In this document: one piece after another, positions 45,616 through 53,229 of the stretch
Layout: each line of letters opens with the position of its first letter
Position numbering within the stretch: the stretch's first letter is position 1
Source of the DNA: Oscillatoriales cyanobacterium CG2_30_40_61
GTDB lineage: Bacteria; Cyanobacteriota; Cyanobacteriia; Cyanobacteriales; Microcoleaceae
Direction of reading: 5' to 3'
Length of the DNA stretch: 60,558 nt
Assembly: GCA_001873365.1 (NCBI GenBank)
Contig: MNYZ01000006.1
Coordinates: 1-60,558 of the forward strand
The notes under the pieces: model-generated
Databases searched by the model: none
What the model was told of the DNA's origin: nothing
Seen by the model: only the letters and a program-made list of their open reading frames with translations
Position numbers and translations under genes: made by a program

Positions 45616-46437
45616 TTATTTGTCTTTCCAAGTGGATAATAGAGGGGTTTCAATTAACGCTTGACTTAACCCTTCATGTAAATAACCATTAGTGGCTAAA
45701 ATTCGACCCGAACCGATTTTAAATGGACTGGTATCATAGGCGGTGACTTTCCCTCCCGCTTCTTCTACTAATACAATTCCGGCGGCCATATCCCAAGGAG
45801 ATAAGCCCCTTTCCCAATAGCCATCTAACCGTCCACAGGCCGTATGTGCTAAATCAATCGACGCCGCCCCACTGCGACGAACACCCTGGGTTAAATGGGT
45901 TAAATAGGCAAATTCAGCATAATTATTATCCGTCGTTTCTCGGCGATCATAAGCAAAGCCCGTGACCAGTAAACTTTTATCTAAACTATCGGTTTTAGAC
46001 ACATTAATTAAACGATTATTGCAAGTTGCTCCTAACCCTTTAGCAGCTTGAAATAATTCATCATGAAACGGATCATAAATCACTCCGACTTGAGGGACTC
46101 CATTAATTAATAACCCAATAGAAGCGGAAAAAAACGGATATTGGTGAGCAAAATTCGTGGTTCCATCTAAAGGGTCAATAGCCCAAAGATAGGGACTGGT
46201 CAAATCACCCAATTCCCCCGATTCTTCGGTTAAAATCCCATGGTCAGGGACATGACGTTCTAATATGGCTAAAATCGCCGCTTCCGACGCCTTATCCGCT
46301 TCGGTGACTAAATCCCCAGACCGTCCCTTTTCTTGAACATCGGTTAAATTTCCCAAATAGTATGTTAAAACAGCGCCCCCCGCCTGAGCAGCTAAGGTAG
46401 CAATATCTAAAAAAAACTGTAATTCGTTTTTAGTCAT
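45616..46437 (-). CDS. Inositol monophosphatase family protein
   Basis: The 273-residue enzyme hydrolyses inositol-1-phosphate or related sugar/nucleotide phosphates with Mg2+. Metal-binding motifs are clear: GILTEESGELG, WAIDPLDGTTNFAHQYPFF (Asp-Pro-Leu-Asp-Gly-Thr) and SPWDMAAGIVLVEEAGG. Similar cyanobacterial proteins are named SuhB or histidinol phosphatase-like; the natural substrate is not decidable. It is convergent with glk. The stop at 45616 is 20 bp from the palindrome. Confidence 0.92.
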   Translation of the reverse strand: MTKNELQFFLDIATLAAQAGGAVLTYYLGNLTDVQEKGRSGDLVTEADKASEAAILAILERHVPDHGILTEESGELGDLTSPYLWAIDPLDGTTNFAHQYPFFSASIGLLINGVPQVGVIYDPFHDELFQAAKGLGATCNNRLINVSKTDSLDKSLLVTGFAYDRRETTDNNYAEFAYLTHLTQGVRRSGAASIDLAHTACGRLDGYWERGLSPWDMAAGIVLVEEAGGKVTAYDTSPFKIGSGRILATNGYLHEGLSQALIETPLLSTWKDK

Positions 46438-46484
46438 ATTATTGGATGTCGGGTGTCGGGTGTCGGGTATCAGTTAACAGTTAA

Positions 46485-47138
46485 CTAAGGAATAGTAGAA
46501 TTACTCTGGGGTTGTTGCTGTCGAAATTCCGTTGGCGTTAAACCCATGGGTTGATCGGGGTTCCAAATGCCATTTCCCATGAGTCGGGCATATTCTTGAG
46601 CATAGTTAAACCGTTGACCATATTGAGTCTTAAAATTGGAAGTCATGGAGTTATAAATAGAGGATGTTTCCGCTAAAACATATCCCTCTTTCAGCAAATG
46701 TTCATTAATTAAAGTTCCGTCCATCCAGACATAGCCGGAGATGCGACCATAGCGATCTTTTGCGGTTAAATCTGCTTCTAATAGGATTTTTTTACCCTCA
46801 CAAAGTTGTTTTAAATGTTGTTTAGCTCTGATTCCCCAAGGATCTTGTTTCAGGTCAGGGGCAATAATTCCAGCTAATCTAACCTGTTGCAATACCGGAA
46901 TTTTACCCGTTTTATCGAGAATTTCCAGGGTTTGACCACTAATTACCCGTTCAACTTTGGTAAAAATGCCTTTAGGAAGGTCAGGTTGAGCACAACTGGT
47001 CAGCAGGATTAATAAACCCAATATTATCGCGCCATACCATTTTCCTCTAAACCTGAAATCCCATCGATTAGTCTTCGTCCAGGGGTAATCCGGTTTTAAC
47101 TTTACCTTTACCAAAATAGCGTCCGAACTGAAGTTCAT
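46485..47138 (-). CDS. Thermonuclease-family lipoprotein
   Basis: The protein has a hydrophobic segment and lipobox (GAIILGLLILLTSCAQ), then a staphylococcal-nuclease fold with VRLAGIIAPDLKQDP (Arg/Asp pattern), EADLTAKDRYGRISGYVW (catalytic region) and LLKEGYVLAET. The frame starts at 47168, but the start is unsettled because the 5' part overlaps the ferredoxin gene by up to 100 bp; I list ATG 47138. There is no ATG between the overlap and the signal segment. It should be a secreted or membrane-tethered Ca2+-dependent nuclease. The coupling of this gene with a ferredoxin is odd. Confidence 0.72.
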   Translation of the reverse strand: MNFSSDAILVKVKLKPDYPWTKTNRWDFRFRGKWYGAIILGLLILLTSCAQPDLPKGIFTKVERVISGQTLEILDKTGKIPVLQQVRLAGIIAPDLKQDPWGIRAKQHLKQLCEGKKILLEADLTAKDRYGRISGYVWMDGTLINEHLLKEGYVLAETSSIYNSMTSNFKTQYGQRFNYAQEYARLMGNGIWNPDQPMGLTPTEFRQQQPQSNSTIP

Positions 47139-47436
47139 ACACTTCATCCTCGTCTTGGGTTTCCACAACTAAATCGGAGCGGGGATAACTCACACAGAGC
47201 AACGCATATCCCTGTTTCTGCAAGTCCGGGGAGAGTCCCATGGCTTCCGATTGGTACAACTCCCCAGACAACACCCGCACCGCACAACTGGTACAGGCAC
47301 CATTGCGACAGGAAAAGGGCAACTCTACCCCCTGATTTTCGGCACTTTGCAGAATATACCGATCTTCAGGAACGTTGATATAAAAACGCTCACCCGTCTG
47401 ACGATAATGAATTTCTACCCGATGGGAACTGGTCAT
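47068..47436 (-). CDS. Plant-type 2Fe-2S ferredoxin with C-terminal extension
   Basis: The 122-residue protein has the ferredoxin cluster motif CRNGACTSC with a fourth Cys in ALLCVSYPRSDL. After the usual end it has about 25 extra residues (YELQFGRYFGKGKVKTGLP and four more). This resembles the C-terminally extended ferredoxins of the FdC2 type, which are distinct from photosynthetic ferredoxin; partner and redox role are unknown. The 3' end overlaps the nuclease gene, an arrangement suggesting coupled expression. The gene lies about 85 bp from tRNA-Ser. Confidence 0.9.
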   Translation of the reverse strand: MTSSHRVEIHYRQTGERFYINVPEDRYILQSAENQGVELPFSCRNGACTSCAVRVLSGELYQSEAMGLSPDLQKQGYALLCVSYPRSDLVVETQDEDEVYELQFGRYFGKGKVKTGLPLDED

Positions 47437-47520
47437 AAAAAAATTTTTCTGAGATCGTGTTGACTTTCCGAAATTTATGATAGTATATATTTTCGTGGGT
47501 AAAAATTAAATATTCCACCT

Positions 47521-47607
47521 GGAGAGGTGGCCGAGCGGTTGAAGGCGCGACACTGGAAATGTCGTTTAGGGGTGACTTTAACGAGGGTTCGAATCCCTCC
47601 CTCTCCG
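47521..47607 (+). tRNA. tRNA-Ser (GGA)
   Basis: The acceptor stem GGAGAGG pairs with CCTCTCC (47600-47606), the anticodon stem CGACA with TGTCG, with loop CTGGAAA and anticodon GGA at 47555-47557. There is a long variable arm as in type II tRNAs (TTTAGGGGTGACTTTAA region) and the T-loop GGTTCGAATCC. CCA is not encoded. It reads UCC and UCU codons. Confidence 0.97.
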
Positions 47608-47898
47608 TTTTTATAATCAGGTAATGGGTAATACTTCGACTTCGCTCAGTAACAGGGTAATGGGTAATTACGAATTACGAATTACGAATTACGAATGGGT
47701 AATAGTACAAGTTTACTTCCCCTGCTCCCCCTGCTCCCCCTGCTCCCCCTGCCTGCTTTTGTTCGGACATTGCGATCGCCAGATCAGCAACAACCGAACC
47801 AAATCCTGTTAATAACTTTGATACCCTATATACAGGGAGCATACTATCCAAAAACGAGTAGCCTAGGGATAACTAACTGTATTGAGGAGAGGGGAAGA
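47608..47898. other. Tandem-repeat gap before the dnaJ-like gene
   Basis: The gap has GGTAATGGGTAAT-type repeats, GAATTAC repeats (about 47667-47694) and a CCCCTGCTCCCCCTG tandem (about 47719-47752), plus one GCGATCGC. It has a ribosome site (GAGGAGAGGGG) at its end. No gene is seen. Confidence 0.75.
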
Positions 47899-48918
47899 AT
47901 GTCTGCGACTGACTATAAAGACTACTACACGACTTTAGGACTAAATAAAACCGCGACGGCTGATGATATTAAAAAAGCCTATCGGAAACTAGCCCGCAAA
48001 TATCACCCGGACATGAATCCGGGGAATAAACAAGCTGAGGCCAGTTTTAAAGACGTCAACGAAGCCTATGAGGTGTTATCCGACGCCGATAAACGCCGCA
48101 AATATGATCAATTTGGTCAATATTGGAATCAAGCCGGAGCCACGGGTTGGCCGGGGGGTGCGGGTGCGGCTCAAGACGTTAGCGGATTTGATTTTGGTCA
48201 ATTTAACAGTTTTGATGATTTTATTAATAGTCTTTTAGGTCGTGCCGCCACAGGTACAGGGGCTAGACCCGGAAGTAGTAGCAGTCGCAGTTATTCCTAT
48301 CGGACTCAAACCGGAAACCCTTCTGGATTTGGGGGGAGTCCCTACGGTAATGATTTTGGTTCGGGATTTAACCCTCGTAACCCTTCCCCGGTCGCCGATA
48401 CGGAAGCAATTATTACTCTAACTTTAGCTGAAGCCTTTCATGGGGTGCAGAAACGCTATTCCACCGGAGAGGTAACGATTCCGGCGGGGGTGAAACCGGG
48501 GAGCCGGATTCGAGTTCGAGGCCAAGGTCAACTCGACCCCTACAGTCAACAACGGGGGGATTTATACCTAAAAGTGGAAATTCAACCCCATAGTTTTTTT
48601 CAATTTGATGGGGATAATCTGGTTTGTGAAGTTCCTGTTACTCCCGATGAAATGGTTTTAGGGACATCAATTGAAATTCCGACGCCCGATGGGATGGTAA
48701 CAATGAATATTCCGGCCGGAATTCGTTCGGGACAATCGTTGCGATTACGGGGCAAAGGATGGCCAAAACCCCAAGGTGGCGGGCGCACGGATCAATTAGT
48801 TAAAATTGTTGTTGTGCCACCAAAAGAAATTAGTCCTAGTGAACGGGAATATTATGAGAAAATCCGTGCTAGTCGCACGTTTAATCCCCGCAATAGTTTA
48901 AAAGACATCAAACTTTAA
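47899..48918 (+). CDS. DnaJ/CbpA-type co-chaperone (Hsp40, no zinc finger)
   Basis: The start ATG 47899 follows a strong Shine-Dalgarno sequence and gives 339 residues. The J domain (about 1-75) has [20 protein letters not shown] and the HPD motif in [11 protein letters not shown], then a Gly/Ser/Arg-rich linker (about 80-165), then two C-terminal substrate-binding beta domains (about 175-325; [20 protein letters not shown]). It lacks the CxxCxGxG zinc repeats, so it is a type B Hsp40. It stimulates DnaK ATPase activity. The upstream frame extends to 47695 through a repeat, which I discount. Confidence 0.93.
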   Translation: MSATDYKDYYTTLGLNKTATADDIKKAYRKLARKYHPDMNPGNKQAEASFKDVNEAYEVLSDADKRRKYDQFGQYWNQAGATGWPGGAGAAQDVSGFDFGQFNSFDDFINSLLGRAATGTGARPGSSSSRSYSYRTQTGNPSGFGGSPYGNDFGSGFNPRNPSPVADTEAIITLTLAEAFHGVQKRYSTGEVTIPAGVKPGSRIRVRGQGQLDPYSQQRGDLYLKVEIQPHSFFQFDGDNLVCEVPVTPDEMVLGTSIEIPTPDGMVTMNIPAGIRSGQSLRLRGKGWPKPQGGGRTDQLVKIVVVPPKEISPSEREYYEKIRASRTFNPRNSLKDIKL

Positions 48919-48926
48919 AAATTTTA

Positions 48927-48960
48927 AAACCGATCAGGAGAGATTGATCCCGATCGGTTT
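48927..48960 (+). terminator. Hairpin after the dnaJ-like gene
   Basis: AAACCGATC (48927-48935) pairs perfectly with GATCGGTTT (48952-48960) eight bases after the stop codon. A good T-run is missing, so termination is likely but not certain. Confidence 0.6.
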
Positions 48961-49015
48961 ATGATATAAAATCCCATAAGTTATTTAACCTTTCTGTTTT
49001 TTTTGAAAGATGGAA

Positions 49016-49195
49016 CTACTCACTGACCCATTGACAAGAAAGCCGGGAGTTTTCATCTTTCACCCAAAGGGCCACTAATTGTCCTTTTTTGGCAAGGCTT
49101 TTGCTTTGGGTCTCGGTCAGAATCGGAGTTTCTACGGTGGGTTTTTCCAGGTGGGGATGAGAACAGGGTTTTCTCCAGGCAAAATTGATAAACAT
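49016..49195 (-). CDS. Small hypothetical protein (59 residues)
   Basis: An ATG at 49195, preceded by a strong AAGGAG at the right distance, opens a frame of 59 residues: MFINFAWRKPCSHPHLEKPT, then VETPILTETQSKSLAKKGQL and VALWVKDENSRLSCQWVSE. It has no membrane helix. It has two Cys and a W-rich C-terminal motif. The good ribosome site and composition make it a likely real gene. I do not know its family with certainty. Confidence 0.6.
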   Translation of the reverse strand: MFINFAWRKPCSHPHLEKPTVETPILTETQSKSLAKKGQLVALWVKDENSRLSCQWVSE

Positions 49196-49883
49196 TGTGT
49201 TTTGCTCCTTAAACTCTTTATATTCCTTTCTTAATTTAATTTTATCTTTTCTTCAGATTTTGTTATAAAAATGACAAATAATTTAGTAATCTTTAATAAA
49301 TTTGAAACCTTTTGTAAAGATTAGGTAAAGATTACTGACTTTTAGTTTGTCTTGATCTTTTTATAGCAACCGCGCCTAGCTATTAGGACTACTTATCGGC
49401 TGTCATTACCGCCTTAGTGCGGTAATCCATGTCAATAGCGTTATGGCGACTGCTATATCCCCCAAAATACTTACTTTTGTATATTGACAAAACACACAAA
49501 ATGTGTATACCAAGCCCTAAAAGCATCAAAGTCAGTAATTTTACTCATCGAACTTGTTAACTTTATGGATTTTCAAACCTTAGTAATATTGTCATAATAG
49601 GCGCACAGTAGCAAAGAGATGTGTCCTGTAGCTCCGAGATTATATCAATCCTCTTGAGTAACTTAGGGGAGCCGAATATAGACTCAATCTGGTAGCATCG
49701 CTCTTTGAAGATGTGGTAGCGGGTTCGTAAGTAGGGGTTAAAATCATACAAGGTCGGGCTTCCCGTTTTTGTAATATCTGATTCCCCCTACACTTTTTTT
49801 TTGATCTACCAAGGAATAGGGAATCATATAGAAAGTTCCAATCTATTGATACACTCAAAAAAGTGATCAATAATTGGTTTTTT
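49196..49883. other. Long gap before crtO
   Basis: This gap of nearly 700 bp holds a miniature element (49362-49457) and low-complexity A+T-rich DNA. A 62-codon minus-strand frame (49563-49751) has no ribosome site and no recognisable similarity. The crtO promoter should lie in the last 150 bp; I see no operator that I trust. Confidence 0.6.
49362..49457. repeat. Miniature inverted-repeat element, TATAGC ends, copy A
   Basis: The 96-bp unit starts TATAGCAACCGCGCCT and ends TGGCGACTGCTATA, so its ends form an imperfect inverted repeat. The core has GGTAATCCA preceded by a GC-rich palindrome (TACCGCCTTAGTGCGGTA). A related 76-bp unit in the opposite direction lies at 52289-52364. Confidence 0.8.
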
Positions 49884-51569
49884 ATGTCTACTTATGATGT
49901 GATTATCATTGGTGCAGGCCATAACGGGTTAGTTTGTGCGGCCTATCTTCTCAAAGCTGGATATAGTGTTTTACTATTAGAAAAACGTTCCGTTCCTGGG
50001 GGTGCGGCCACAACGGAAGAAGTAATGGCAGAAGACGCCCCAGGATTTAAGTTTAACCTCTGTGCCATCGATCATGAATTTATCCATCTTGGCCCGGTGG
50101 TGCAGGAATTAGAATTAACTAAATATGGCTTAGATTATTTATATTGTGACCCGGTGGTGTTTTGTCCGCACCCCGATGGCCGATATTTTTTGGCCCATCG
50201 TTCCGTAGAAAAAACCTGTGCGGAAATTGCCCGATATAGTGAAAGAGATGCTCGGAAATATCAAGAATTTGTTGAATATTGGCAACGAATAATGAGTGCA
50301 GTTAGTCCTTTATTTAATGCTCCTCCGACTGCAATTATTGATATTGCTAAAAACTTTGATCGAGATTCTTTTCTGGATTTATTAGCCGTATTAGGAGGAA
50401 CGGATAAAATCTTAGATTTTGTCAGAACTATGTTAATTAGTCCAGAGGATTTAATTAATGAATGGTTTGATACGGAAATTGTTAAAGCACCTCTGGCGAG
50501 ATTAGCTTCTGAAATAGGCGCTCCTCCCTCTCAAAAAGGCATTTCTGTGGGGGCGAGTATGTTAGCCATGCGCCATGACCCCGGAATGTCTCGCCCTCGC
50601 GGTGGTACTGGGGCGTTAACTCAAGCTTTGGTCAATTTAGTTAAACATTTAGGAGGAGTTATCTTAACAGAAACTCCGGTACAAAAAATATTAATTGATG
50701 ACGGTCGTGCCGTTGGAGTTCGGGTTTCAGACCATCAAGAATACCGTGCTAAACGGGGTGTGATTTCTAATATTGATGCTCGACGTTTATTTTTACAATG
50801 TGTTGATCCGACGGATATTGATGCTGCTGATCCGAATTTACGAGAACGATTAGAACGGAAAATTATTAATAATAATGAAACCATTCTTAAAATTGATTGT
50901 GCTTTATCAGAACCCCTACGATTTGATGGTTATAATCATCAAGATAGCTATTTAATCGGCTCAGTTTTAATTGCAGATTCGGTGAATCATGTTGAAAAAG
51001 CCCATAATTTATGTACCGTTGGAGAAATTCCCGATCAAGATCCTTCGGTTTATTTAGTTGTGCCAACGGTATTAGATCCCTCCATGGCTCCCGAAGGAAA
51101 ACACACCTTATGGATTGAATTTTTTGCCCCTTATCAAATAGCAGGAGCCGAAGGAACGGGGTTAAATGGAACCGGATGGACGGATGAGTTAAAATATAAG
51201 GTAGCAGACCGGGTGCTCGATAAAATTGCTGAATACGCTCCTAATCTTAAGCATTCAGTTTTAGCCCGACGGGTGGAAAGTCCGGCGGAATTAGGAGAAC
51301 GTTTAGGATCTTATAAAGGGAATTGCTATCATATTGATATGACTTTAGATCAAATGATTTTTTTCCGTCCCCTTCCCGAATTAGCTAATTATACGACCCC
51401 AATTCAAGGTTTATTTTTAACGGGTGCAGGAACTCATCCAGGGGGATCAATTTCAGGGATGCCTGGTAGGAATTGCGCTCGGGTATTTATCCAGACTCAA
51501 AAACCACTGAATCAAGTTTTAAAACAGACTCAAAATTCCCTCAAGTCTGTCTGGAGTCGATTCAGATAA
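49884..51569 (+). CDS. crtO: Beta-carotene ketolase CrtO
   Basis: The 561-residue FAD-dependent protein is a CrtI-like carotenoid oxidoreductase whose sequence fits CrtO, which adds the 4-keto group to beta-carotene giving echinenone. FAD motif: DVIIIGAGHNGLVCAAYLL (about 5-23). CrtO-like segments are NEWFDTEIVKAPLARLASEIG, AMRHDPGMSRPRGGTGALT and TGAGTHPGGSISGMPGRNCA. ATG 49884 (MSTYDVIIIGAGHNG) is preferred over 49863, which adds seven residues. It is lone, and flanked together with the next gene by two inverted miniature elements. Confidence 0.92.
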   Translation: MSTYDVIIIGAGHNGLVCAAYLLKAGYSVLLLEKRSVPGGAATTEEVMAEDAPGFKFNLCAIDHEFIHLGPVVQELELTKYGLDYLYCDPVVFCPHPDGRYFLAHRSVEKTCAEIARYSERDARKYQEFVEYWQRIMSAVSPLFNAPPTAIIDIAKNFDRDSFLDLLAVLGGTDKILDFVRTMLISPEDLINEWFDTEIVKAPLARLASEIGAPPSQKGISVGASMLAMRHDPGMSRPRGGTGALTQALVNLVKHLGGVILTETPVQKILIDDGRAVGVRVSDHQEYRAKRGVISNIDARRLFLQCVDPTDIDAADPNLRERLERKIINNNETILKIDCALSEPLRFDGYNHQDSYLIGSVLIADSVNHVEKAHNLCTVGEIPDQDPSVYLVVPTVLDPSMAPEGKHTLWIEFFAPYQIAGAEGTGLNGTGWTDELKYKVADRVLDKIAEYAPNLKHSVLARRVESPAELGERLGSYKGNCYHIDMTLDQMIFFRPLPELANYTTPIQGLFLTGAGTHPGGSISGMPGRNCARVFIQTQKPLNQVLKQTQNSLKSVWSRFR

Positions 51570-51682
51570 AGCCGTATTTAAAGGATTAACGAGATCAACA
51601 AGAGGGCTAGATTAATATTTTTGATTGTTCCAATTCCTTGCTATAAAAGAAGTACAGTTAGCAACCCATCTCCCCAAATGTT

Positions 51683-52237
51683 ATGAAGCCACCTGAAACC
51701 AGTTCCAATTCTATATTAATGAGTCCTCGGGAATTATTAGACCGTTATGCCGCCGGAAAACGGGGTTTTATTGGTGTGAATTTGCAAGGGGCTGATTTAA
51801 GGGGGGTTGTATTAAAAGGGATTTTACTTTGGCAAGCTAATCTCAAATCCGCTAATTTAAGTGGGGCAGATTTAACTAATGCTCATTTATTTGCTAACTT
51901 AATTCAAACCAATTTAAGTGGGGCGGATTTATCAAATACTAAACTAATTTATGCGGATTTAAGGAAGGCAGATTTAACCTGTGCTAAGTTATTTAAAACT
52001 AATCTAAAAGGCGCGGATTTAAGGGGGGCGGATTTAAGGGGGGCTAAGTTGATTTATGCTGATCTCGATGGTGCTAATTTAAAAGGTGCTAATTTAAAAG
52101 GGGTAATTTTATTTGCTGTGAATTTGAGTCAAGCCAATTTAGTCGGAACTGATTTAAGCGAAACTACCCTAATTAAAAGTGATACTAAGTCGGCTATTTT
52201 ATCGGAATCTGAAGACAATCAAGATATCAAATCTTAA
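51683..52237 (+). CDS. Pentapeptide-repeat protein
   Basis: The 184-residue protein is built of about 25 pentapeptides of the form A(D/N)LxG/x, seen from about residue 35 to 170 (for example GADLRGVVLKGILLWQANLK, then ANLSGADLTNAHL). These fold as a right-handed quadrilateral beta helix. N- and C-terminal tails are short and polar. Many such proteins are found in cyanobacteria, but few have known functions. A gap of 113 bp follows crtO; co-transcription is possible. Confidence 0.88.
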   Translation: MKPPETSSNSILMSPRELLDRYAAGKRGFIGVNLQGADLRGVVLKGILLWQANLKSANLSGADLTNAHLFANLIQTNLSGADLSNTKLIYADLRKADLTCAKLFKTNLKGADLRGADLRGAKLIYADLDGANLKGANLKGVILFAVNLSQANLVGTDLSETTLIKSDTKSAILSESEDNQDIKS

Positions 52238-52288
52238 AGGTATAAGGGTTATTCAGCCTATACTTTTGTAAAAATTGTTGAAATATTT

Positions 52289-52364
52289 TATAGCAGTCGC
52301 CATCAGGCTGAGGAGGTGGATTACCGCCTTCAGGTAGTTATAACCACCAGGCGCGGTTGCTATA
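52289..52364. repeat. Miniature inverted-repeat element, TATAGC ends, copy B (inverse of copy A)
   Basis: The 76-bp unit starts TATAGCAGTCGCCATC and ends GGCGCGGTTGCTATA; its reverse complement shares the ends and the GGTAATCCA core of copy A at 49362. Confidence 0.8.
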
Positions 52365-52548
52365 TCTATTATAGCAAGAGGCAATAGGGAATAGGCAATG
52401 GGCAATCTCGCTATAGGTAAATACTTACTGTGAGCAGCTTTTAGCTTTCAAAAATGTCCTAATAGATGTGGCGACTGGTATAATATTCTATCCTTTGATC
52501 TTTGCTACAAATACTTGCTCGGGTGGCTAATCACTTTTTTATATTACC

Positions 52549-52618
52549 TATTACCTATTACCTATTACCTATTACCTATTCCCTATTACCTCTTACCTAT
52601 TCCCTCTTATTATATTAA
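52549..52618. repeat. Tandem octamer array (CCTATTAC)
   Basis: About eight CCTATTAC units with small variants (CCTATTCC, CCTCTTAC) run to the base before TATATTAATTTTGAGG. It is of the same type as 7535-7597. Confidence 0.9.
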
Positions 52619-53229
52619 TTTTGAGGTTTAATCCTAGATCAATAAAATTTAATTTTGCTCTATGATCTAATTGGATTTTTTACTAAAAGTTTACTTAACT
52701 ATAGGCTGGAAAATTTGCCCAACTCTACAATTTAATCCGGTTAAGATTATTCACTTTTAACCTAGCAGTACCTATCCGATTACAAACGATTATCGCCAAA
52801 ACAATCTCAAGTTGTGGTTTTCACCCTAGGACTATTCTCCCGACTATACCTAAAATTGGTCTGGGTAGGGTCTTCCCAGAGCAGAAGCGAATTCGGTGTC
52901 AACTGAGTTTTTAGCAGTGGGAGCAGCGAAAACCCAAAATTGTGAAAATTAGCTCATAAAACCGAGAACCTATGATAAAATCAAAAATTAGAGTTTTTTA
53001 GTTTTTTGGACTAATTGCTCAGGCTAAAACTGAATGGTTTTTGCAGGTGTGGTGGCTGCTCAGATGGATAACTGAAAATAGTTATAGCTGTGTTGTCGCT
53101 TCGCCGAATATCACATAGGATTGATCCTTAGTTCTGAAATAGAAATCGATAGAAATTAACACCTATTGACAGAAGTAGAATTTGGCATCAATCTTGAATT
53201 CACACTTAATTGATTAGGTTAAATTTGAT

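Larger units (their letters stand above)
52238..53229. other. Nearly 1-kb gap with repeats before the NB-ARC gene
   Basis: The gap has a miniature element (52289-52364), an octamer array (52549-52618), and a hairpin CTGGG/CCCAG (52861-52865 with 52875-52879). No gene is seen. Its last 300 bp, without repeats, is likely the leader or promoter of the next gene. Confidence 0.65.

Noticed and set aside
47695-47898. Upstream extension of the dnaJ-like gene
   Set aside because: It translates a CCCCTGCTC tandem repeat; a strong ribosome site sits just before ATG 47899.
49563-49751. 62-residue minus-strand frame in the gap before crtO
   Set aside because: It has no ribosome site and no recognisable motif, and its composition is not convincing.
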